DNA from: Actinomycetes bacterium
GTDB lineage: Bacteria; Actinomycetota; Acidimicrobiia; Acidimicrobiales; Palsa-688
Direction: 5' to 3'
DNA: 51,760 nucleotides
Assembly (NCBI GenBank): GCA_021787365.1
Contig: JAJYMB010000035.1
Coordinates: forward strand, 1 to 51,760
Part shown: one piece after another, positions 16,927-24,117 of the stretch
Layout of the letters: each line of letters begins with the position of its first letter
How positions within the stretch are numbered: position 1 is the first letter of the stretch
Notes under the pieces: model-generated
Told to the model about the DNA's origin: nothing
Seen by the model: only the letters and a program-made list of their open reading frames with translations
Database searches by the model: none
Translations under genes and position numbers: made by a program

Positions 16927-18270
16927 CTACTTTTTCCAACTACTCTGGGTCAGCTTGGCAGCTTCCGCCGGCGTCTTGCTGCCAGCGATGACGGACTCCT
17001 GCAATACCCCCCACTCGGTGGTCGAGTCGTAGAACCCCAGGTTGGGGGTCGGAGCGGGCATGATGGTGTCGAGCGCTATGCCCTTGCCGAGCCACTTGCC
17101 GAGCACCCCGGCCGCGAAGCTTGTGTAGGTCCCGCCCGTCTCGCTGGGCGAAATGCCGGTGATGTCTACGTACTGCTCGTATATGGGCTTGCTGGCGAAG
17201 AACTTGAGCCAAGCGAGGGCCGCGGGGACGTTGTGGGCCTTGCGCAGGATCTCGAAGTTCAGGTCTGGCTGGAGGATGGGCTGGTTGTCTGCCGCGACAT
17301 TGCTGCCAGGGAGAGGGAAGCTCCCCACTTGGAGCTTCGGGTTGTCCGTGTGAACTGTTGCGAGGTCCCAGGAGCCGTCCAGGAGCATGGGAGCCTTGTT
17401 GCCCGCGAACGCCCCTGGCATGCCCTCCCAAGAAACGCCTGCGTAGCCTGGCTCCAGGTACTTGCCGATGGCCGCTTCTTCCTTGAAGACCTGCACCATG
17501 TCGGGGTTAGTCCACTTGACGCTACCGGTCTGGAGGTCGGTCGTGAGGTTGTGGCCTGGTACGTGGGGCTCCCAAACAGCGGACATGAGCGGCTGGGTGA
17601 TGAAGTCGGTGGTGTAGAAAGGCGCTCCACCTCCTGCGCCGAGCCACAGCGGGGTCACGTGGTCGGCCTTCAGGGTCGAGAGGAGAGTGAGGAACTGGTT
17701 GTAGGTAGTGGGGACGCTCAAGTGGTACTTGGCGAAGTCGGCCTTGTTGTAGAAGACGACGCGCTGGTACTGCCCGGACAGGACGCCATATATCTTCCCG
17801 TTGTAGCTCTCGAGGCTGAGGGCGCCCTTCGTGAAGTCGTGGATCCACGGATAGCTGTTGAGGGGCAGGTAGGCGTTACTCTCGGCCCACAGCTCAGTCG
17901 ATGTCAGTTCCGCACGGGTCGCGTGCAGCGGTAGGGGTTGGATCGAGTTGACGTCCGTGACGATGTCTGCTGTACCCGAGTCGACGCTGGTCGAAAGCAG
18001 CGTCGCATACCCCGCCTGGTCGTTGGCTGCGGTCTCCAACTGCACCTTCACGCTGGGGTACTTCTTCATGAACTCGCTGTCGATCGTGGTGAGCGCCTTC
18101 ACGGCCGGCGGGTTGACCCAGGTGATTATCTTGAGCGGCCCGGAAATACCCGTGGTCGCCGCCGAGGCGGCGCTCGGCAGTGTGACACTACCAGCGGAGA
18201 GCGCGGCCACGCCGATCGCGGCCATGGCCGTCGCTCGGTTACGCCCTATCTTGTTTCTGTTGGTTTGCAT
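16927..18270 (-). CDS. Extracellular sugar-binding protein of the ABC importer
   Basis: A 447-residue family-1 solute-binding protein. A Sec signal peptide (NRATAMAAIGVAALSAGSVTLPSAASA) ends near residue 38. There is no lipobox cysteine, so the protein would not be lipid-anchored, which is unusual for a Gram-positive-type binding protein. The fold signature includes ITWVNPPAVKALTTIDSEFMKKYPSVKVQLET and YDSTTEWGVLQESVIAGSKTPAEAAK at the end. It delivers an oligosaccharide or amino sugar to the permeases 36 bases downstream, and is the first gene of the minus-strand operon. Confidence 0.92.
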   Translation of the reverse strand: MQTNRNKIGRNRATAMAAIGVAALSAGSVTLPSAASAATTGISGPLKIITWVNPPAVKALTTIDSEFMKKYPSVKVQLETAANDQAGYATLLSTSVDSGTADIVTDVNSIQPLPLHATRAELTSTELWAESNAYLPLNSYPWIHDFTKGALSLESYNGKIYGVLSGQYQRVVFYNKADFAKYHLSVPTTYNQFLTLLSTLKADHVTPLWLGAGGGAPFYTTDFITQPLMSAVWEPHVPGHNLTTDLQTGSVKWTNPDMVQVFKEEAAIGKYLEPGYAGVSWEGMPGAFAGNKAPMLLDGSWDLATVHTDNPKLQVGSFPLPGSNVAADNQPILQPDLNFEILRKAHNVPAALAWLKFFASKPIYEQYVDITGISPSETGGTYTSFAAGVLGKWLGKGIALDTIMPAPTPNLGFYDSTTEWGVLQESVIAGSKTPAEAAKLTQSSWKK

Positions 18271-18415
18271 TTACAGCTGACCTGACCTTTCTTGCCGGAC
18301 AGCGACGTGCCTGGTGACCGGACGAGCACTTAGTGCCTTTTTACCTGCACCGTGGCCTTCGCTACCCTAGTTGTTAGATGGCTGGAGCGGACTGTTCACC
18401 CCAATGGGCGAAAGC

Positions 18416-18661
18416 CTAGCATTTCACGTTGTCACGGTCCTTGTCAGCGGCGGCGCGAGAACCGTCGCCAGACGCCGAAGCGGTGTTGGCGGGAGGTGCC
18501 GATGACCTGGATGCGTTCCAGCCAGTCGGCGCCACGTCGTCCATCGCTCGGGCGTTGCCGGGGCCACTCGTCGTGGCCATAGACGCCAGGCGCCCGGCCC
18601 GGCGGGTCGCGACGGCTATGGCGACCAAGCTGTAGGCGAAGACGGCGACCGAGCCGGCCAC
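18416..18661 (-). CDS. Possible small membrane-anchored protein, weak
   Basis: An 81-codon minus-strand frame beginning GTG, with one hydrophobic segment (AGSVAVFAYSLVAIAVATRRAG) and a polar, Ser/Ala-rich tail. No family is recognised and no clear ribosome-binding site is seen. It may be a gene remnant beside the island edge. Confidence 0.22.
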   Translation of the reverse strand: MAGSVAVFAYSLVAIAVATRRAGRLASMATTSGPGNARAMDDVAPTGWNASRSSAPPANTASASGDGSRAAADKDRDNVKC

Positions 18662-19260
18662 AAGGCGGCGAGCAGTGCCCCCTTGTCACGAAGGTGCCGT
18701 GGCCCACCAGGGCGACCGGCATGGGGCAGGCGGTGCCCGGGCTGAGGAGGGAGCGCGCCGGCGCCCACCGACAGGGGAGGCTCTCCGGCGCCCAGCGGCA
18801 GGCGAGCCAGGCGGCCCCGCCCTCTGCGAGGCCCTACCTCCGCTCGAGGGTGTGATGGTGGCGGCCGATCGGGGCCCGTAACTCGATGTCCAGTACTGTC
18901 CGGGGTTCGCAAGGTCACCGCGCAGCTCGGAAGCCCAGAACAGGGGAATTTCGGGGCAGCTCGGCCTCCACGACTCGAAGAGCGTCGAATCGCCAGGGAG
19001 TATAAGCGGGAGGCTTCTGGAGGGTGCACCCCCTGAAGGGTGGGGCCGATTATGGTCGGCCTCAACCTGGTCACCCCCGTGGCTCGAGGACCGGCTAACG
19101 GTCAGCCTGTATTCATAACGATCTGCCAGCCGGCACCCAGGTTTACGTGGCACAAGCCGTGCTTAGGCGCGGCGGATCGCCCTGTCCCACCAGGGCGATC
19201 ACACCGGCGCCGCACACATGGGGCCGCGCGTGCCACCCCTTAGCCAAAAGAGAGGAAGGG
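18662..19260. other. Gap upstream of the IS110 remnant, nothing recognised
   Basis: I see no recognisable gene or RNA here. A motif like CCACCAGGGCGA appears at about 18706 and again at about 19189. It may belong to the ends of the same broken mobile element, but this is only a short match. Confidence 0.4.
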
Positions 19261-19537
19261 ATGGCAATGACGATCGTAGGCCCACCGCGCTCTGTCGCCG
19301 GCGGCGTGGATACCCACCTCGCCGTCAATGTGGCTGCGGCCGTGGACGCCCCGGGCGGTCTGCTCGGCGTGGGCAACAGTTCTCCGCCACCCCTCCTGGC
19401 CATGCCAGCGTGCTCGGCTGGCTCCGGGGCTCTGGAAAGGTCGCCAAGGTCGGCATCGAAGGCACGAGTTCCTAGGGGACTGGCCTTGCCCGGCACCTCA
19501 GGCCTCGGGCGTAGACGTGGCGGAGGTGAACGTCGCG
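19261..19537 (+). pseudogene. IS110-family transposase, 5' remnant with frameshifts and a nonsense codon
   Basis: The frame from 19261 reads GVDTHLAVNVAAAVDAPGGL, matching the N-terminal DEDD-domain start of IS110 transposases. At about 19370 the homology moves to another frame (PPGHASVLGWLRGSGKVAKVG, then IEGTSS). There a TAG replaces the tyrosine codon expected in the G-T-x-S-Y motif, and GTGLARHL follows. A second shift leads to ASGVDVAEVNV. The similarity stops where the 148-bp direct repeat begins. The element is therefore dead and truncated. Confidence 0.75.
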
Positions 19538-19685
19538 GAAACTGAGGAACGTGATCGCGCTGAGGGCACATCCACCAGAACGCTGGCCACTTTTATCGTT
19601 CAAAACTGGTGAAAGTGTCCTATCCGGATCCACATCCAGCAGTTTCCGGGCAGCCAGGGCGCTCCCGGCTGGCGCAAAGCACCTC
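19538..19685. repeat. 148-bp direct repeat, right copy
   Basis: Same length and orientation as 10424-10571, differing at five positions by my count. It abuts the truncated IS110 remnant on the left and lies 55 bases from the 3' end of etfA on the right. The two copies bracket the sugar island. Confidence 0.92.
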
Positions 19686-19740
19686 CGGGCCCGCCAAACG
19701 AGCCTCGGGCGCGTCCACCGGCCCCCCGCTGCCCAGTAGC

Positions 19741-20781
19741 TCAAAAACGGGCGCCCTTCACCGCCTCGATGAGCTTCGGCAGCACCTCGTGGACGTCGGC
19801 CACGATGCCGAGGTCGGCGGCCTTCATGATTGGGGCCTCGGGGTCGCTGTTGACGGCGATGATGCAGCCGGCGCCCTTCATACCCACCAGGTGCTGAGTC
19901 GCCCCCGAGATGCCGAACGCCAAGTACACCTCCGGCTTCACGGTCCTCCCCGTCTGGCCGACCTGGTAGGCGTAAGGCGCCCAGCCGGCGTCGACGACGG
20001 CCCGGGTGGCGCCGGGCGCCCCGCCGAGCAGCCGGGCGAGCTCCTCTATGAGCTCGTAGTGCTCCGGGGAACCTAGCCCCCGGCCCCCAGACACGACGAC
20101 CCTGGCGTCCTCCAGGCTCGGGCCCTGGCGCTCGCCGGCGTGACGTGCGACCACGCGCGCCGCGTCGGTTTGGCCCAACTCGGGGGCCGTCACGTGCACC
20201 ACCTCCGCGGTGGCGCCGGCCACGGGCTTGCCGGCCTTGAACGACTTCGCCGTCACCAGGAAGATCCCCGGCGGCGCGCCCGTGTAGCGGGCGCGGGCGA
20301 CCATCGCCCCGCCGAAGAGCATGTGCGAGCTCACGAGAGCCCCGTCGCCGGCCAGCTCCACGCCCACCACGTTGGCCAGCACCGGACGGTCGAGGCGGGC
20401 AGACAGGCGGCCGGCGATGTCGCGGCCGTCGTAGGTCGCCGGCCCGAGCACGGCACCCGGCTCCTCCTCCGCCACTGCGTCCGCCACCACCGCCGCCACC
20501 TTGGCGCCGGCCAGGCTGTCCCCCAGGCTCCCGAGATCCCATACCTTGCTCACGCCGTGCCCGGCGAGCTGCGCCGGCACCCCCCCACGACCGTCACCCC
20601 CACGACCGTCACCCCCACGACCGTCACCACCAGGGCCGTCACCCCCAGGACCGGCGCTCCAGGTAAAGGCGGTCACTTGGCCGGCGATGCTTCGGGCCGC
20701 GGCGCAAAGCTCGAGCGCGTGGCTGGTCGCGGCACCGTCACGCTGCTCGGCGATGACGAACACCTTGTCGAGGACGGCCAT
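19741..20781 (-). CDS. etfA: Electron transfer flavoprotein alpha subunit
   Basis: A 346-residue ETF alpha chain. The C-terminal FAD domain is clear: VVSGGRGLGSPEHYELIEELARLLG, then AVVDAGWAPYAYQVGQTGRTVKPEVYLAFGISGATQHLVGM and IIAVNSDPEAPIMKAADLGIVAD. It takes electrons from acyl-CoA dehydrogenases and hands them to EtfD. It is longer than usual by about 25 residues owing to a Gly-Gly-Asp-Gly-Arg repeat near residues 45-68, coded by 15-bp tandem units. It starts 4 bases after the stop of etfB. Confidence 0.95.
   Translation of the reverse strand: MAVLDKVFVIAEQRDGAATSHALELCAAARSIAGQVTAFTWSAGPGGDGPGGDGRGGDGRGGDGRGGVPAQLAGHGVSKVWDLGSLGDSLAGAKVAAVVADAVAEEEPGAVLGPATYDGRDIAGRLSARLDRPVLANVVGVELAGDGALVSSHMLFGGAMVARARYTGAPPGIFLVTAKSFKAGKPVAGATAEVVHVTAPELGQTDAARVVARHAGERQGPSLEDARVVVSGGRGLGSPEHYELIEELARLLGGAPGATRAVVDAGWAPYAYQVGQTGRTVKPEVYLAFGISGATQHLVGMKGAGCIIAVNSDPEAPIMKAADLGIVADVHEVLPKLIEAVKGARF
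20586..20660. repeat. In-frame 15-bp tandem repeat in etfA
   Basis: Units of CACGACCGTCACCCC: two perfect copies (20586, 20601), one with a single change (20616) and two more diverged (20631, 20646). On the coding strand they give Gly-Gly-Asp-Gly-Arg/Pro repeats in the N-terminal domain of EtfA. Confidence 0.88.
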
Positions 20782-20785
20782 CGAA

Positions 20786-21565
20786 CTAGAGCACGCCCCG
20801 CTTCTCGAGCAGTTCCACGATGAGCTCGTGACCGCGGCCGTCGCCGGCGACCACCGTCCCCCCGGAACGGTGCTCGGCCTCCTCGAGGGAGATGACCTCC
20901 TGGCGCGCCCCCGCCCTCCCGACCGTGCTCGGGTCGATGCCGAGGTCAGTGAGGGCGAGGATCTCGACCGGCTTGGACTTGGCGCTCATGATGCCCTTGA
21001 GCGACGGGTAGCGGACTTCCACCGCGCCGGCCGTCACCGTGAGCACCGCCGGCAACGGGCACTCGACTTCTTCGGAGCCGAAATCGGTCTGGCGTTCAGC
21101 GAATATGCGCGCCCCGTCCGTCTCGACGTGCTTGGCGAAAGTGACGGCGGGGTACCCGAGCAGCTCGGCCATCTGCACCGGCACGGTCCCGCTGTAGCCG
21201 TCGCTCGACTCAGTGGCGGCCACGACGAGGGCGGCCCCCGCCCGCCTGACGAGGGCGGCGAGCACTCGCGCCGTCCCGAGGGCGTCGCTGCCGGCGAGCG
21301 CCTCGTCCGAGACGAGAAGAGCACGCGTCGCTCCCAGCGCGAGCGCCGTCCGGAGCCCCGCCGTCTCGCCCCGTGGCGCCATCGAGATCACGACCACCTC
21401 GCCGCCACCGGACTGCTCGGACAGGCGGAGCGCGGTCTCGACGCCGAAGCTGTCGGGTTCGTCGAGGACGAGGCTCCCGCTGCGGCGCAGGTGGTAGGCC
21501 GGCGGCTCCAGTTCTAAGGGCGTGTCGGGCGCCGGGACTTGCTTCACGCAAACCGCCACGTCCAC
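20786..21565 (-). CDS. etfB: Electron transfer flavoprotein beta subunit
   Basis: A 259-residue ETF beta chain starting DVAVCVKQVPAPDTP. Family segments are LDEPDSFGVETALRL, GATRALLVSDEALAGSDALGTARVLAAL, ATESSDGYSGTVPVQMAELLG and SAKSKPVEI. The AMP-binding region is of the usual type. I chose the GTG at 21565 because it gives the normal 260-residue length; the frame is open almost 300 bases further, but that part is Pro/Arg-rich and not conserved. etfA follows after 4 bases. The gene diverges from the 2-oxoacid dehydrogenase fusion. Confidence 0.94.
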   Translation of the reverse strand: MDVAVCVKQVPAPDTPLELEPPAYHLRRSGSLVLDEPDSFGVETALRLSEQSGGGEVVVISMAPRGETAGLRTALALGATRALLVSDEALAGSDALGTARVLAALVRRAGAALVVAATESSDGYSGTVPVQMAELLGYPAVTFAKHVETDGARIFAERQTDFGSEEVECPLPAVLTVTAGAVEVRYPSLKGIMSAKSKPVEILALTDLGIDPSTVGRAGARQEVISLEEAEHRSGGTVVAGDGRGHELIVELLEKRGVL

Positions 21566-21704
21566 GACCCGGAGGCTAGTGCAGCGCTGCAGCTCCTGGT
21601 GCCACGACGGGAAACGTTGGCTCGGTTGCGACCGGCCAACTGCCGCAGACGTTCCTGGAGCCAGCTCCGGTCCAAGCAGGGCCGGCACAGGTACCTTGGG
21701 ATAG
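21566..21704. promoter_or_regulatory. Divergent etfBA / 2-oxoacid dehydrogenase promoter region
   Basis: A 139-base spacer between oppositely read genes, so it should carry promoters for both. Start codons on both sides are uncertain by some tens of bases. No operator palindrome stood out by eye. Confidence 0.4.
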
Positions 21705-24110
21705 ATGGCCGTGCCCGTGCCAACAGCCGGGGGCGGGCCCCCAGGCTCACGCCGGAGCCGGGGCGCCCACCTCGGGGAGGGCCGGGTCGTACCGATCGGG
21801 CGCAACTCTGCCGCCCAGCGGGCCGACGCAGCCGAGGAGGACACAAAGGGGGCCGGAACCACTTTTCGCGGCGTGCCGGTCGAGGAGGCGCTCGCCGACT
21901 ACAAGCTGGCCCTGGTGTCGCGCTGCCTCGACGACCGGGAGATAGCCCTGCAAAAGCAGGGCCGAGCCTTTTTCCAGATTTCGGGGGCGGGCTGCGAAGC
22001 CCTCGGGCTCGGGTTGGCGAGGTCGCTCCGGCCGGGCCACGACTGGTTTTTCCCCTACTACCGTGACCGGGCGCTCGTGCTCGCCTTGGGCGTGAGCCCG
22101 ACCGAGATGCTCTTGCAGGCGGTGGGAGCGGAGACAGACCCGGCCTCGGCGGGCCGCCTGATGCCCTGCCATTTCTCGTCCCCCCGGCTGCACGTGGTAA
22201 GTGGGTCCAGCCCCGTGGCCACGCAGTGCCTCCCCGCCGTCGGTTGTGCCGAAGCCGGCCGCTACATCGGGCGTCGGGCCGGGCTGCCCGGCTGTGGCGC
22301 CGAGCCCGACGAAGTGACCTATGTGTCCCTGGGCGACGGGGCGACTTCCGAAGGCGAGTTCTGGGAAAGCCTCAACACCGCGTGCCGGCTCCGCCTGCCA
22401 GTTCTGTTCGTGGTGGCCGACAACGGCTACGCGATCTCGGTCCCCGTGAAGGACCAGAGCCCGGCTCCCATTTCCGAGCTGGTCAAGGGCTTCGCCGGGC
22501 TCTCGGTCCATCGCGTCGACGGGCGTCGCTACTTCGACGTCCGGGCCAGTGTCCCCGAGATAGTGGCCAGTCTCCGCCAGGGGCAGGGGCCGGCGCTGCT
22601 GCACGCCACCGTGACACGGCCCTACTCCCACTCGTCGGCCGATACCCAGAGCAAGTACCGGCCGAGGGCCGAGCTGGACGACGAAATTCAAAATGACCCC
22701 ATCGCCCTGCTCGAACGCGCCCTCGCCGAAGGCGGCCTCGTTTCGGAAGAAGAAATCGCCACGATGCGCGAAGACGCCCGCCGGCTCGTGGCCGAAGCGG
22801 CCGCCGAAGCGCTCCGAGCCCCGCGGCCCGACCCGGCGACCATCCGGCGACACCTCTTCAGCGCCCGTGTCCTCGAAGCCGAAGGCGGCCGAGAGGGCGG
22901 CCACCTGAGCAGCCGACCAGGCGACAACGGCGCCGCCACGCCGCCGGCGGACGAGGTCGCGGGCGCGCTGCCGGTGGGTAAGGCACGCGCCGGCCCCCCG
23001 CCGGCGGACGAGGCCGCGGACGCGCTACTGGTGGGTAAGGCACCCGCCGGCCTCCCGCCGGCCAACGTGGCACCCGCCGGCCCCCCGCCGGCCAACGAGG
23101 GCGTCGCCATGGGAGAGGCCATCCGGCTCGCGCTCCACGAGGCCATGGCCAACGACGAACGGGTCCGCGTCTTCGGCGAAGACGTCGCCGACGGCCCCGA
23201 GGAACTGCTCGGCGAGCTCGAGGGAAAAGGTGGCGTGTTCGGGACGACTTTCGGGCTGCAGCGCCGGTTCGGAACGGAGCGCTGCTACAACACCCCCCTC
23301 GCCGAAGCCAACATCGTCGGGCGCGCCATCGGGCAGGGCTTGCGGGGGCTCCGGCCCGTGCCGGAAGTGCAGTTCTTCGACTACATCTGGCCGGCGATGC
23401 AGCAGCTGAAGAGCGAGGCTGCCACGCTGCGCTGGCGCTCTGCGGGCGGCTGGACGTGCCCGATGGTGCTCCGGGTCCCGATCGGCGGCTACCTCGCCGG
23501 CGGGTCGGTGTGGCACTCCCAGTCGGGCGCCTCGATATTCGCCCACATCCCCGGCCTGGTCGTCGTCATGCCGTCGCGGGCGCGAGATGCCGTCGGGCTC
23601 TTGCGGACGGCCCTCGAGGGCGACGACCCCGTGCTCTTCTTCGAGCACAAGCACCTGCTGCGCCAGGCCTACACCAAGGACCCCTTCCCCGAGGCGGACT
23701 TTCGCTGGCCCTTCGGCCGCGGCCGGGTCCTACAGCGCGGCGACGACCTCACGATCGTGACCTATGGCGCCACCGTCGAGCTCTCCAGGCAGGCCGCGGC
23801 CACCCTCGGCGCCAGCATCGAGATCATCGACCTCGTTTCGATAACGCCTTGGGACAAGGCGCTTGTGGCCGAGTCGGTTGTTCGGACGGGACGGGCACTC
23901 GTGGTCTCGGAGGACAACCTGACTTGCGGCTTCGGGGCGGAAGTGGCTGCGTGGGTGGCCGAAAACTGCTTCTGGGCGTTGGACCAGCCCGTCATGCGCG
24001 TCGGCACCCCCGACACCCACATCGCTTACGAACCGGGCCTCGAACGGGCGACCCTGCCTCAGGTCGAGGACATCGAAGCGGCCGCCCGCCGGCTCTTGGA
24101 ACTAGCCTGA
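21705..24110 (+). CDS. Single-chain branched-chain 2-oxoacid dehydrogenase E1 (alpha-beta fusion)
   Basis: An 801-residue thiamine-diphosphate enzyme that decarboxylates branched 2-oxoacids. Alpha half (about 50-390): QGRAFFQISGAGCEALGLGL, PYYRDRALVLALG and the TPP/Mg motif GDGATSEGEFWESLNTA...VADNGYAIS. Beta half (about 465-801): GEAIRLALHEAMANDERVRVFGEDV, NTPLAEANIVGRAIG, QFFDYIWPAMQQLKSEAATLRW, SQSGASIFAHIPGL and RALVVSEDN. The two chains are usually separate genes; here they are joined by a Pro/Ala-rich repeated linker. No E2 or E3 gene is nearby. The first 45 residues are low-complexity and the true start may be later. With icmF and the dehydrogenases, it makes isobutyryl-CoA from valine-derived 2-oxoisovalerate (inference). 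Confidence 0.93.
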   Translation: MAVPVPTAGGGPPGSRRSRGAHLGEGRVVPIGRNSAAQRADAAEEDTKGAGTTFRGVPVEEALADYKLALVSRCLDDREIALQKQGRAFFQISGAGCEALGLGLARSLRPGHDWFFPYYRDRALVLALGVSPTEMLLQAVGAETDPASAGRLMPCHFSSPRLHVVSGSSPVATQCLPAVGCAEAGRYIGRRAGLPGCGAEPDEVTYVSLGDGATSEGEFWESLNTACRLRLPVLFVVADNGYAISVPVKDQSPAPISELVKGFAGLSVHRVDGRRYFDVRASVPEIVASLRQGQGPALLHATVTRPYSHSSADTQSKYRPRAELDDEIQNDPIALLERALAEGGLVSEEEIATMREDARRLVAEAAAEALRAPRPDPATIRRHLFSARVLEAEGGREGGHLSSRPGDNGAATPPADEVAGALPVGKARAGPPPADEAADALLVGKAPAGLPPANVAPAGPPPANEGVAMGEAIRLALHEAMANDERVRVFGEDVADGPEELLGELEGKGGVFGTTFGLQRRFGTERCYNTPLAEANIVGRAIGQGLRGLRPVPEVQFFDYIWPAMQQLKSEAATLRWRSAGGWTCPMVLRVPIGGYLAGGSVWHSQSGASIFAHIPGLVVVMPSRARDAVGLLRTALEGDDPVLFFEHKHLLRQAYTKDPFPEADFRWPFGRGRVLQRGDDLTIVTYGATVELSRQAAATLGASIEIIDLVSITPWDKALVAESVVRTGRALVVSEDNLTCGFGAEVAAWVAENCFWALDQPVMRVGTPDTHIAYEPGLERATLPQVEDIEAAARRLLELA
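22935..23100. repeat. Tandem repeats coding the E1 alpha-beta linker
   Basis: Two imperfect copies of a unit of about 60 bp containing CCGCCGGCGGACGAGG and GGTGGGTAAGGCAC, followed by shorter units around CCGCCGGCCAACG. They keep the frame and code Pro-Pro-Ala-Asp-Glu and Val-Gly-Lys-Ala motifs between the alpha and beta halves. Confidence 0.8.
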
Positions 24111-24117
24111 CCCTCGG

